From CAIUGU01 sp963819685 (GTDB lineage Bacteria > Pseudomonadota > Gammaproteobacteria > Steroidobacterales > Steroidobacteraceae): 64,000 nt of DNA. Of this stretch, positions 28,106 through 36,823 are shown piece by piece. The stretch lies in NCBI GenBank assembly GCA_963819685.1, contig CAWFXI010000009.1:1-64000 (forward strand), written 5' to 3'. The translations under genes were made by a program, and so were the position numbers. How positions within the stretch are numbered: the first letter of the stretch is position 1; every line of letters starts with the position of its first letter. Below the pieces are notes generated by a model. It was given only the letters and a program-made list of their open reading frames with translations. It was not told the origin of the DNA and searched no databases.

Positions 28106-28988
28106 ATGTCCACCGTCACCGTCGCCGCTACCCAGTTCGCCATGCACCGGTGATCGCGAGGTCAACCTGGATGCCGCCGAGGCCCTGGTACGACGTGCAG
28201 CGGCACAAGGTGCCAACGTCATTCTGATCCAGGAGCTTTTCGAGACGCCTTACTTCTGTATCGAGCACCAGACCCGGTATTTCGACCTCGCCCTGCCGAT
28301 TGCCGAAAATCCTGCCGTCCGGCGCTTCACTGCGCTTGCGCGCGAACTCGGGGTGGTGCTGCCGGTCAGCGTCTTCGAGCGTGCCGGCAATGCGTACTAC
28401 AACAGCGTCGCCGTGGTCGATGCAGGCGGCGAACTGCTCGGCATCTATCGCAAGGCTCACATTCCGGAAAGTCCCGGGTATCACGAAAAGTTCTATTTTT
28501 CCCCCGGCGATACCGGATTTCGCGTCTGGCAGACGCAGTACGGGCGTCTCGGGGTGGGCATTTGCTGGGACCAGTGGTTTCCGGAATGCGCCCGCGCGAT
28601 GGCACTCAAAGGTGCCGAGATTCTGCTCTATCCAACCGCCATCGGCGCCGAACCGCAGGATCCCACTATCGATTCCCGCGATCACTGGCGCAGGACGATG
28701 CAGGGGCACGCGGCCGCGAATATCATGCCGCTCCTGGCGTCGAACCGTATCGGCACCGAGCAAGGTGGGCAATGGAGCGTGACGTACTATGGCTCCTCAT
28801 TTATCGCGGATCACACCGGAGCGCTGCTGGCTGAAGCTGACCGCTCGACTGAAGCAGTGCTGACGGCCACCTTCGACCTCACGGCCATCAATGAGTATCG
28901 GCGCAGCTGGGGTGTATTCCGCGATCGACGTCCAGACCTGTATGGATCATTGATGACGCTGGATGGGGGCGAGAAGCGTGAAACGTGA
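28106..28988 (+). CDS. aguB: N-carbamoylputrescine amidase, one frameshift near the start
   Basis: A carbon-nitrogen hydrolase of about 293 residues. The catalytic triad is visible: Glu in LIQELFETPYFC, Lys in IYRKAHIPESPGYHEK and Cys in GVGICWDQWFPECAR. The pattern with YHEKFYFSPGDTGF is typical of AguB, which converts N-carbamoylputrescine to putrescine, CO2 and ammonia. ATG 28106 reads MSTVTVAATQFA and then leaves frame; the next frame continues with CTGDREVNLDAAEAL. The length 883 bp fits one extra base near 28142. Its pathway partner aguA is at 61653, not adjacent. The last residues (EKRET) and stop come from heptamer units. Confidence 0.87.
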
Positions 28989-29106
28989 ACGTGATCGTGA
29001 AACGTAAGAACGCGTGAACGTATCAGCGGCTCGGGTCCTTCACGTTCACAGACCGTCTGACTCCATCGCTGCTACTCACGCTTCACCGTTCACCTCTCAC
29101 GCTCAC
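28975..29106. repeat. Heptamer array G
   Basis: 28975-29020 holds decayed GTGA-sense units beginning within the amidase C-terminus. 29038-29050 and 29075-29106 hold inverse units (CGTTCACA; CGCTTCACCGTTCACCTCTC) that stop about ten bases before the RlmKL ATG. It is the last array of the series. Confidence 0.8.
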
Positions 29107-29116
29107 ATATGCCCCC

Positions 29117-31306
29117 ATGCACTTCTTCGCTTCCTGCCCACCGGGTATTGCTGACCTGCTCGCTGCCGAACTCAAGGAGTTTGGCGGTACGCAAACCCGC
29201 GAGATCAAGACCGGTGTGTATTTCGAGGGGACGCTCGAGACGGCGTACAGGGCATGCTTGTGGTCGCGAACCGCCAATCGGGTCCTGTTGCCGATCGGCG
29301 AGGTGGACGCCAGCACTGCACAGGCGCTGTATGAAGGTGCAAAAGCCATCGACTGGTCGGCGCACGTCGCATCAGCAGGCACGCTTGCGATTGATTTCGC
29401 CGGGTCGTCACCGGGCATCACCCACACGCAGTTCGGTGCACTCAAGACCAAGGACGCCATCGTCGATCAGTTCCGTGACCGGTTTGGCGAGCGCCCGTCC
29501 ATCGATGTCGAGCGTCCTGATGTGCGTGTGAACGTGCATGTCAACCGCGACCGCGCAACGCTGTCCATCGATCTGTCAGGTGAAAGTCTGCACCGCCGTG
29601 GTTATCGTGCGCGTGGCGTGGCTGCGCCTCTCAAGGAGAACCTGGCCGCAGCGATTCTGCTGCGATCCGGATGGCCTGTGATCGCCCGGGCACACGGAGG
29701 CTTCGTCGATCCCTTGTGCGGATCAGGAACACTGGTCATTGAGGCGGCGCTGATGGCCCAGGACATTGCGCCCGGCAGCCTGCGCGACTACTTCGGCTTG
29801 TTGCGCTGGAAAGGGCACGACAGCGCCTTGTGGCATCGTTTGTTCGAAGAGGTGAAGGAGCGCCGTGCACAAGGGACAGCGGCAAGTGCCGGCCAGATAC
29901 TGAGAGGCTACGATGTCGAGCCCCAGGCTGTTCGTGCCGCCATCGAGAACGCCAATCGCGCGGGACTGACTGGCAATGTGCACTTTGAGCGACGCGACCT
30001 CGGTGACCTCAGGTGCGAGCATGCCGTCCCCGGACTGCTGGCTACCAACCCGCCCTATGGCGAGCGAATCGGCGATGTCGAAGCGCTGCGGTCTCTGTAC
30101 GCGTTGCTGGGTGCGAAGCTGCGTGAACAGTTCGTCGGCTGGCGTGCAGTGGTCTTCACCGGCAATCCGCGCCTGGCGCGCGAGATCGGCATTCACGCGC
30201 GACGCAGTCATACGCTGTTCAACGGACTCATCGAATGCCGGCTGTTGAGGTTCGATGTCGAAGCGGAGCACTTCGACACGCCGGAGACGCGACCCAGCGA
30301 GGCTGACAAACTCGCAGTGTCCAGGCAGCGTCCCGGTGCGCAGATGTTCGCTAACCGATTGGCCAAGAACTTCAAGTCGCTGCGCAGCTGGGCTCGCCGT
30401 GCCAACGTGTACTGCTACCGAGTGTATGACGCTGACATGCCGGAATACTCGTTTGCCATCGATCTGTATGGCAATGGCGAAGCGGCTCAAGAACATGTGT
30501 ACGTGCAGGAGTATGCGGCCCCCGACAGCGTGGATCGCGAGGGCGCACGACTGCGTCGCTGGGAAGCGCTGTCCGTGATTCCGGAAGTGCTCGGAATCGG
30601 CAGGGAACGGATGCATGTACGTACGCGACGGCCGCAGAAGGGGACGGCGCAATACGAGAAGCTGGATGAGCAGCGGGAATTCCACCGTGTTCGCGAAGGC
30701 GCCTACGAGTTCCTGGTCAACTTCACCGACTACCTGGACACCGGGCTGTTTCTTGATCATCGGCTGACGCGTCAGATCATCGGCGAGCGTGCACGGGGTA
30801 AGCGATTCCTGAACCTGTTCGCCTATACGGGCTCCGTTACCGTGTACGCCGCTGGTGGCGGTGCGTCGGCAACTACAACGGTCGACATGTCGAAGACCTA
30901 TCTCGATTGGGCGAAGCGGAATCTGGCGCTGAACAACCTGGCAGGACCGCAACATGGTTTTGTCCAGGCGGATTGTCTGCAGTGGCTCGCGGACGAAGCC
31001 GATGCAGGCCACAGGATGTACGACCTCATCTTCATCGACCCGCCGACGTTCTCGCGTTCCAAACGCATGGAAGACGATTTTGAGGTTCAGCGCGATCACG
31101 TCGCGCTGCTCAAGATGGCTGCCGGACTGCTGGCACCGGCCGGGACCATCGTGTTTTCGAACAACTTCACCCGTTTCCGTCTGGATACAGCAGCGCTCCC
31201 CGAATTCGTCGTGGAAGATGTGAGTCGTGCGACCCTCCCCAGGGATTTCGAGCGCAACCCCCGCATTCATTGCTGCTATCTTCTGAGTCGGAAGGCTGCC
31301 GGCTGA
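29117..31306 (+). CDS. rlmL: Bifunctional 23S rRNA guanine methyltransferase RlmKL
   Basis: A 729-residue fused enzyme. The N-terminal THUMP domain starts MHFFASCPPGIADLLAAEL. The RlmL half has the SAM motif FVDPLCGSGTLVIEAALMAQ and the catalytic TNPPYGERIG. The RlmK half has FLNLFAYTGSVTVYAAGGGA and IFIDPPTFSRSKRM. It methylates G2445 (RlmL) and G2069 (RlmK) of 23S rRNA (E. coli numbering) and acts on the ribosome precursor in the cytoplasm. Length is close to the usual 700-odd residues and no indel is seen. Confidence 0.95.
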   Translation: MHFFASCPPGIADLLAAELKEFGGTQTREIKTGVYFEGTLETAYRACLWSRTANRVLLPIGEVDASTAQALYEGAKAIDWSAHVASAGTLAIDFAGSSPGITHTQFGALKTKDAIVDQFRDRFGERPSIDVERPDVRVNVHVNRDRATLSIDLSGESLHRRGYRARGVAAPLKENLAAAILLRSGWPVIARAHGGFVDPLCGSGTLVIEAALMAQDIAPGSLRDYFGLLRWKGHDSALWHRLFEEVKERRAQGTAASAGQILRGYDVEPQAVRAAIENANRAGLTGNVHFERRDLGDLRCEHAVPGLLATNPPYGERIGDVEALRSLYALLGAKLREQFVGWRAVVFTGNPRLAREIGIHARRSHTLFNGLIECRLLRFDVEAEHFDTPETRPSEADKLAVSRQRPGAQMFANRLAKNFKSLRSWARRANVYCYRVYDADMPEYSFAIDLYGNGEAAQEHVYVQEYAAPDSVDREGARLRRWEALSVIPEVLGIGRERMHVRTRRPQKGTAQYEKLDEQREFHRVREGAYEFLVNFTDYLDTGLFLDHRLTRQIIGERARGKRFLNLFAYTGSVTVYAAGGGASATTTVDMSKTYLDWAKRNLALNNLAGPQHGFVQADCLQWLADEADAGHRMYDLIFIDPPTFSRSKRMEDDFEVQRDHVALLKMAAGLLAPAGTIVFSNNFTRFRLDTAALPEFVVEDVSRATLPRDFERNPRIHCCYLLSRKAAG

Positions 31307-31451
31307 GGCTTCCGGTCTGAGTGCATCCCTGAATTGCCGAATTCAGCGAATAATCCGGCCGATTAAGGGGGTTTCCGGTTGCATACCATTTTGCGCTGCA
31401 CCACAATAGGCTTCGAGACATATTTGCTTTTGAAAACCGTGGGCCCGTGTC

Positions 31452-31820
31452 GTGACTGCTGATCCGTTCCAGATTTCTTTCCATCCGAAACTCGGCGTCG
31501 TCATATTCGACCGCCTTGCGCAGCTCAGTCTGCCCGCGGAACAGGTGCGGTTGTTCAAGATCGACACGATGAGTGCCACGACCTTCCGCCGCGACATCGT
31601 CTACAAGGACATGACAGTCTGTGGCGACGAGTTGCTCCGCAAGCACAGGGTGGTTCTCAATACCTACCGCACCGCGCGCCCGACAGGAAAGAAGGCCTAT
31701 TGCGAACACTGCCGCAGGCATTTCGGTTCCGTCGATTTCGCAGTGTGCGCCGACTGCAGCGCGATCCGGTGCACCTGCGGTGCCTGTGGCTGCGCAACCC
31801 GCAAGCGCAAGGTGGCTTGA
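31452..31820 (+). CDS. Small protein with C-terminal cysteine-rich zinc-ribbon-like tail
   Basis: A 122-residue protein of unknown function. The first two thirds (FHPKLGVVIFDRLAQLSLPAE) show no family I know. The C-terminus has paired cysteines (YCEHCRRHFG, VCADCSAIRCTCGACGCATR), enough ligands for one or two zinc ions or an iron-sulfur site. The start is GTG 31452; no ATG fits better. It lies between rlmKL and queD on the same strand but with more than 80 bp on both sides. Confidence 0.55.
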   Translation: MTADPFQISFHPKLGVVIFDRLAQLSLPAEQVRLFKIDTMSATTFRRDIVYKDMTVCGDELLRKHRVVLNTYRTARPTGKKAYCEHCRRHFGSVDFAVCADCSAIRCTCGACGCATRKRKVA

Positions 31821-31908
31821 TCACCGCCCCTGTCTTCGTTGCCGGTCCTGGCACTCCAATTGCGCTTCAACCTGTTGATTTCCTGAAGACTGCTCGATCA
31901 GAAAGCTG

Positions 31909-32265
31909 ATGGATATTTTTCGCGTTTTCACGGTCGAGGCGGCGCACCGTCTGCCCAATGTGCCTGCGGGACACAAATGCTCCCGGTTGCACGGGCATTC
32001 CTTTCGAATTGAAGTGCACGTTGCCGGTCCGGTGGACCCGGAGAAGGGCTGGGTGATGGACTTCGCTGACCTCAAGCAGGCGTTCGCACCCACTTTCGAG
32101 CAACTCGATCATCACTACCTCAACGAAATCGAGGGTCTCGAGAATCCGACCAGCGAGAATCTGGCGCGCTGGGTCTGGCAACGCGTCAAGCCTTTAATTC
32201 CCGGTCTCAAGCGGATCGTCATTCACGAAACCTGCACAAGCGGCTGCGTCTACGAAGGTCAGTGA
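31909..32265 (+). CDS. queD: 6-carboxytetrahydropterin synthase QueD
   Basis: A 118-residue enzyme of the 6-pyruvoyl-tetrahydropterin synthase family. Zn ligands are His13, His28 and His30 (AAHRLP; RLHGHSF), with catalytic Cys24 between them. A conserved DFADLK and a C-terminal Glu in HETCTSGCVYEG complete the site. It makes 6-carboxy-tetrahydropterin in the route to queuosine in tRNA. No other queuosine gene is nearby. Confidence 0.93.
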   Translation: MDIFRVFTVEAAHRLPNVPAGHKCSRLHGHSFRIEVHVAGPVDPEKGWVMDFADLKQAFAPTFEQLDHHYLNEIEGLENPTSENLARWVWQRVKPLIPGLKRIVIHETCTSGCVYEGQ

Positions 32266-32507
32266 TTTCCGTGAAGTCCGGTGACAGGCGCAGCCGGGCG
32301 CAGTTTCGGGGCAGCCGTACTCTGTCGACGCACCATTGTCTGGCGATTTTGCAAAGGTGGACTCGCGCAGGACGCCTTTCCTCGCTGCTTTCTGCAATCG
32401 TCGCTCTTCGAACGCTACCCAACTCGCACGGCCTGCGATAACCTCACAAGGAAGCGAGGCCCGTTCCTGTTGCCCGGGCCCGATCTGCCACCCTCGGGAG
32501 AATTGCA

Positions 32508-33650
32508 ATGAATAGCGGATTGCGGGCGAGCCTGATTGGATCAGCCGTGTTGTTGGCGCTTGCCGGATGTGGCAAAGGTGGGGAGCAGACAGCCCAGGAG
32601 CCAGCAGCAGCGGCGCCTGGAGCCGAAGAAAAGGTGCTCAACGTCTACAACTGGTCGGATTACATCGCCGAAGACACGATCGCGAATTTCGAAGCCAAGA
32701 CCGGTATCAAGGTCAATTACGACGTCTTCGATTCGAACGAAGTGCTCGAGACCAAATTGCTCGCCGGCAACACGGGCTACGATGTCGTAGTGCCGTCGGC
32801 GCAGTTCATGGAAAGGCAGATCCAGGCAGGCGTGTTCCAGAAGCTCGACAAGGCGAAGCTGCCGAACCTCGCCAACATGGATCCGGAAATCTCCCAGCGC
32901 GTGGCTCTGCATGATCCGGGCAATGAGCATTCGGTCAATCTCTTCTGGGGTACGGATGGCATCGGCTACAACGAGGCAAAGGTCAAGGCGATCATGCCGA
33001 ATGCGCCGCTTGACAGCTGGAACCTGATCTTCGACCCCAAGATTCTCGCGAAATTCAAGGACTGCGGCGTCTCGATTCTGGATGCCCCGGCGGAGGTTCG
33101 CAGCCTGGTGCTGGCGTACCTTGGCAAGGATCCGAACAGCCAGGATGCCGCGGACCTGGCGCTCGTCGAGAAGAAGCTGCTTGAGATACGTCCCTACGTC
33201 CGCAAGATCAATTCCTCGCAGTACATCGAGGATCTTGCGAACGGGGAGATCTGCATCGCTCTCGGCTGGAGCGGCGACGTATTGCAGGCGCGGGACCGCG
33301 CAGCCGAAGCAGGGCAGGGCACCATCATCAAGTACTCCATTCCGAAAGAAGGCACGATCATCTGGTTCGACATGCTGACGATTCCCGCGGATGCCAAGCA
33401 CGTAGACAACGCCCATCAGTTCATCGACTTCATGATGGATGCCCAGGTGGCGGCGAATAACAGCAACTTCGTGAACTATGCCAACGGCAACGCGGCATCG
33501 CTGCAGTTCGTGTCCGACTCGGTCAAGAACGATCCGGGGATTTACCCGACGACCGAGGTGAAGGCGAAACTGTTCCCCGAGCTTGCAACCAACGAGGACT
33601 ACACGCGTCTCCTGACCCGCACGTGGACACGATTCAACACCGGGCAATAA
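32508..33650 (+). CDS. potF: Putrescine/spermidine ABC transporter substrate-binding lipoprotein
   Basis: A 380-residue periplasmic binding protein. The lipobox LALAGC near residue 21 indicates lipidation, whereas E. coli PotF is a free periplasmic protein. The mature part begins LNVYNWSDYIAEDTI, a PotD/PotF hallmark, with further polyamine-site segments LFWGTDGIGYN, ALGWSGDV and EGTIIWFDMLTIP. A GGGAG site precedes the ATG. It is the first gene of potFGHI, separated from potG by 134 bp that include two REP-like palindromes. Confidence 0.93.
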   Translation: MNSGLRASLIGSAVLLALAGCGKGGEQTAQEPAAAAPGAEEKVLNVYNWSDYIAEDTIANFEAKTGIKVNYDVFDSNEVLETKLLAGNTGYDVVVPSAQFMERQIQAGVFQKLDKAKLPNLANMDPEISQRVALHDPGNEHSVNLFWGTDGIGYNEAKVKAIMPNAPLDSWNLIFDPKILAKFKDCGVSILDAPAEVRSLVLAYLGKDPNSQDAADLALVEKKLLEIRPYVRKINSSQYIEDLANGEICIALGWSGDVLQARDRAAEAGQGTIIKYSIPKEGTIIWFDMLTIPADAKHVDNAHQFIDFMMDAQVAANNSNFVNYANGNAASLQFVSDSVKNDPGIYPTTEVKAKLFPELATNEDYTRLLTRTWTRFNTGQ

Positions 33651-33693
33651 CACCGGTTATCGACCCGTCATTCATGAAGCGCCTGGTAAGAAA

Positions 33694-33754
33694 CCGGCAG
33701 GGATGCCGGCTTTGGCCGCGGAACTCTTTCCACCCGGGCCGGCGGGAATGCCGG
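33694..33754. repeat. Pair of REP-like palindromes between potF and potG
   Basis: Two 16-bp imperfect palindromes, CCGGCAGGGATGCCGG (33694-33709) and CCGGCGGGAATGCCGG (33739-33754), 14 of 16 identical. Such stem-loops between a binding-protein gene and its transporter genes often stabilise the upstream mRNA; that role is inferred here. Confidence 0.7.
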
Positions 33755-33784
33755 TGCGGACGGAACTTCGACCCAGGGTGATTC

Positions 33785-34927
33785 ATGGCATCAGGCGCAC
33801 GCAGTGATGGACGATTCGAACCCTGGAAAGACCCGAGCGCTGAAGCCTATATCCGCATTGAACGTGTCACCAAGAAATTCGGTGACTTCATTGCCGTCAA
33901 CGACGTTTCCCTGAAGATCTACAAGAAGGAACTGTTCTGCCTGCTGGGTGGTTCAGGCTGCGGCAAGACGACACTGCTGCGCATGCTGGCCGGGTTCGAG
34001 GAACCGACTACAGGCAAGATATTCATCGACGGTGTCGACATGACTGACATCCCGCCCTACGAGCGGCCGGTCAACATGATGTTCCAGTCTTACGCGCTGT
34101 TCCCGCACATGACGGTCGAACAGAACGTCGGCTTCGGTCTGCGCCAGGACAAGGTGCCGAAGGATGAGATCCGTCAGCGCGTCACCGAGATGCTCGACAT
34201 GGTCAAGCTCTCCCAGTTCGGCAAGCGCAAGCCGCACCAGCTTTCCGGTGGTCAGCGCCAGCGTGTGGCGCTGGCCCGGGCGCTGATCAAGCGGCCAAAG
34301 TTGCTGTTGCTGGACGAGCCACTGGGTGCACTCGACAAGAAACTGCGTGAACACACGCAGTTCGAGCTCGTCAACCTGCAGGAGCAGCTCGGTGTCACGT
34401 TCGTAGTCGTGACTCATGACCAGGAAGAAGCGATGACGCTGTCGACCCGCATCGGCGTCATGAATGCCGGGGAGATCGTCCAGGTCGGCACACCCACCGA
34501 GATATACGAGTTCCCCAACAGCAAGTTCGTCACTGAATTCATCGGGTCGGTGAATCTGTTCGAAGGACGACTGATCGAGGACGAACCGGGATATGTTCGC
34601 ATCCAGTGTGCCGAGCTCGAAAGTACCGTGTATGTCGATCACGGTGTCAGTGCTCCCCCTGGCGCGGTTGTCTGGGCGGCGATTCGGCCGGAGAAGATCC
34701 AGCTGACGCGTGAGAAGCCGGAGGCCAGTGACAACATTGCGCATGGCATCGTCAAGGAGATCGCCTATATGGGCGACCTCTCGGTGTACCTGGTGAAACT
34801 CGACTCGGGAAAAATGGTGCGCATCACGCAGCCGAATACCTGGCGTCACGCCTCTGACCGGATCACCTGGGAGGAGCCCGTCTTTCTGCACTGGCACCCT
34901 TCGAGCCCGGTCGTGGTGAGCGAGTGA
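33785..34927 (+). CDS. potG: Polyamine ABC transporter ATP-binding protein
   Basis: A 380-residue ATPase. Walker A GGSGCGKTTLLRMLAGF, Q-loop FQSYALFPHMTV, signature LSGGQRQRVALARAL, Walker B LLLLDEPLGALD, H-loop VTHDQEEAM. A C-terminal TOBE-like domain follows, typical of the MalK/PotA/PotG group. It couples to PotH/PotI in the inner membrane. It overlaps potH by four bases (GTGA). Confidence 0.95.
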   Translation: MASGARSDGRFEPWKDPSAEAYIRIERVTKKFGDFIAVNDVSLKIYKKELFCLLGGSGCGKTTLLRMLAGFEEPTTGKIFIDGVDMTDIPPYERPVNMMFQSYALFPHMTVEQNVGFGLRQDKVPKDEIRQRVTEMLDMVKLSQFGKRKPHQLSGGQRQRVALARALIKRPKLLLLDEPLGALDKKLREHTQFELVNLQEQLGVTFVVVTHDQEEAMTLSTRIGVMNAGEIVQVGTPTEIYEFPNSKFVTEFIGSVNLFEGRLIEDEPGYVRIQCAELESTVYVDHGVSAPPGAVVWAAIRPEKIQLTREKPEASDNIAHGIVKEIAYMGDLSVYLVKLDSGKMVRITQPNTWRHASDRITWEEPVFLHWHPSSPVVVSE

Positions 34928-35934
34928 GCGGGCGCGCTGCCAGTCCGACGGGGCAGGGCCACAGCGCGGGTGTGCAGCTGATACTGCGTATCCTCAACCA
35001 GTTTCCACCGTATCGCTGGACACAGGCGCGGTTGCTGCGCTGGGGCGTTACGGGCCGGACGCTGGTCATTGCAGTGCCCTATCTGTGGTTGCTGCTGTTC
35101 TTCATGATTCCGTTCATCATCGTGCTCAAGATCGCGTTCTCCGATACGCAGATCGCGATGCCGCCCTATCAGCCGCTCGTGCACTGGCTCGATGCAAAGA
35201 CAGTCAGTTTCACGCTCAATCTCGGCAACTTCCTGTTCATGTTCGAGGACAACCTGTACTGGAAGGCCTTCCTCAATTCCCTCAAGGTCGCGGCGATCTC
35301 GACATTCTTCTGTCTGTTGATCGGGTATCCGATGGCGTATGCCATCGCACGCGCCAGCTCCACCCGTCGCAACATCCTGCTGATGATGGTGATCCTGCCG
35401 TTCTGGACCTCCTTTCTGTTACGTGTGTATGCGTGGATCGGCATTCTGAAGAACAACGGCCTGATCAACAATTTCCTGCTGTGGACAGGAATCATCGACC
35501 AGCCGATCGTCATGATGCAGACGGATTTCGCGATCTATATCGGCATCGTCTATTCGTACCTGCCGTTCATGATCATGCCGCTGTACGCGAACCTGGAAAA
35601 GATGGACCTGACACTGCTCGAGGCAGCGCAGGATCTCGGCTGCGGACCCTTCAAGGCATTTCTCCAGATCACCCTGCCGCTGTCCATGCCGGGAATCATG
35701 GCGGGTTCGATGCTGGTATTCATTCCGGCGGTCGGCGAGTTCGTCATTCCGACCCTGCTCGGCGGACCGGAGGCGCTGATGATCGGCAAGGTGCTGTGGA
35801 CCGAGTTCTTCAACAACCGTGACTGGCCGGTGGCAAGTGCCGTGGCGATTGCGCTGTTGATCTTCCTGGTAGTGCCGATCGTCTACTTCCAGCGCATCCA
35901 GGCACGCGAATCCGGCGGAGCAGCGCACCGATGA
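34924..35934 (+). CDS. potH: Polyamine ABC transporter permease
   Basis: A 336-residue inner-membrane protein with about six transmembrane segments. The cytoplasmic EAA loop is seen in EAAQDLGCGPFKAFLQITLPL. The start is GTG 34924, overlapping the potG stop; no ATG is near. It ends in an ATGA overlap with potI, so the three genes are tightly coupled. Confidence 0.93.
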   Translation: MSGRAASPTGQGHSAGVQLILRILNQFPPYRWTQARLLRWGVTGRTLVIAVPYLWLLLFFMIPFIIVLKIAFSDTQIAMPPYQPLVHWLDAKTVSFTLNLGNFLFMFEDNLYWKAFLNSLKVAAISTFFCLLIGYPMAYAIARASSTRRNILLMMVILPFWTSFLLRVYAWIGILKNNGLINNFLLWTGIIDQPIVMMQTDFAIYIGIVYSYLPFMIMPLYANLEKMDLTLLEAAQDLGCGPFKAFLQITLPLSMPGIMAGSMLVFIPAVGEFVIPTLLGGPEALMIGKVLWTEFFNNRDWPVASAVAIALLIFLVVPIVYFQRIQARESGGAAHR

Positions 35935-36773
35935 GCCGCAAGGTCCCTTTGTTCAGAGTGTCGATGCTGGTGTTCGGCTTCGCATTTCTCTATATCCCGA
36001 TCCTGTCGCTCATCGTCTACTCGTTCAACCGTTCCCGCCTTGTCACGGTGTGGGCCGGTTTCTCGACGGAGTGGTACGGACGCCTGTTCCAGAACGAGCA
36101 GATCCTCGAGGCGGCGTGGCTGTCCCTCAAGATCGCGGCCATCAATGCCACCGGCTCGGTGATTCTGGGCACGCTCGCGGGTCTCGCACTGGCCCGCTTT
36201 GGACAGTTCCGCGGGAGGACCATCCTGTCCAGCATGACGACAGCACCGCTTGTGATGCCTGAGGTCATTACCGGCTTGTCGCTATTGCTGCTGTTCGTCG
36301 CCATGGAGCAGCTGTTCGGTTGGCCCGCAGGGCGGGGAGTGACGACCATCACGATCGCCCACATGACCTTCACGATGGCCTATGTCACCGTCATCGTGCA
36401 GTCCCGGCTCGCGACCATGGATGATTCGCTGGAAGAAGCCGCCATGGATCTGGGCGCGCGGCCGGCCAAGGTCTTCTTCCTCATTACACTGCCGATCATC
36501 GCACCTGCGCTGATTTCGGGTTGGTTGCTGGCCTTCACGATTTCACTCGACGACCTGGTCATCGCGAGTTTCGTCGCGGGCCCCGGATCCAGCACCTTGC
36601 CGATGGTCATCTTTTCGAAGGTGCGCCTGGGTGTCAGTCCCGACATCAATGCCCTGGCCACCATCATGGTTCTGCTGGTGACGATCGGCGTCGTTATCGC
36701 CGGGTTCCTCATCTCCCGTCAGGAGAAGGCACGGCAGCGCGACATGCAGATGGCAATTGCCGCGAATCAGTAA
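35931..36773 (+). CDS. potI: Polyamine ABC transporter permease
   Basis: A 280-residue permease with six predicted hydrophobic segments and the EAA loop EEAAMDLGARPAKVFFLITLP. It pairs with PotH to form the channel. It is the last gene of potFGHI; a 31-bp palindromic repeat follows seven bases after the stop and may end the transcript. Confidence 0.93.
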   Translation: MSRKVPLFRVSMLVFGFAFLYIPILSLIVYSFNRSRLVTVWAGFSTEWYGRLFQNEQILEAAWLSLKIAAINATGSVILGTLAGLALARFGQFRGRTILSSMTTAPLVMPEVITGLSLLLLFVAMEQLFGWPAGRGVTTITIAHMTFTMAYVTVIVQSRLATMDDSLEEAAMDLGARPAKVFFLITLPIIAPALISGWLLAFTISLDDLVIASFVAGPGSSTLPMVIFSKVRLGVSPDINALATIMVLLVTIGVVIAGFLISRQEKARQRDMQMAIAANQ

Positions 36774-36779
36774 CAGCGG

Positions 36780-36810
36780 GATGCAAAAGGCACGGACAGA
36801 CTTTTGCATC
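36780..36810 (+). repeat. 31-bp palindromic repeat, copy 1
   Basis: Ten-base arms GATGCAAAAG / CTTTTGCATC flank an 11-base loop GCACGGACAGA. The same element, inverted, occurs at 61483-61513 with one base changed (30 of 31 identical). It lies between the convergent potI and CLPPG-protein genes, where it could act as a terminator hairpin for either. Confidence 0.8.
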
Positions 36811-36823
36811 AACCTGCTAACGG

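Noticed and set aside
23550..29106. Possible CRISPR array
   Set aside because: The repeat unit is seven bases, degenerate and without unique spacers of regular length; no cas gene is near.
29723..31270. Long minus-strand open frame opposite rlmKL (515 codons)
   Set aside because: It is antisense to a well-conserved bifunctional methyltransferase; high GC content explains the lack of stops.
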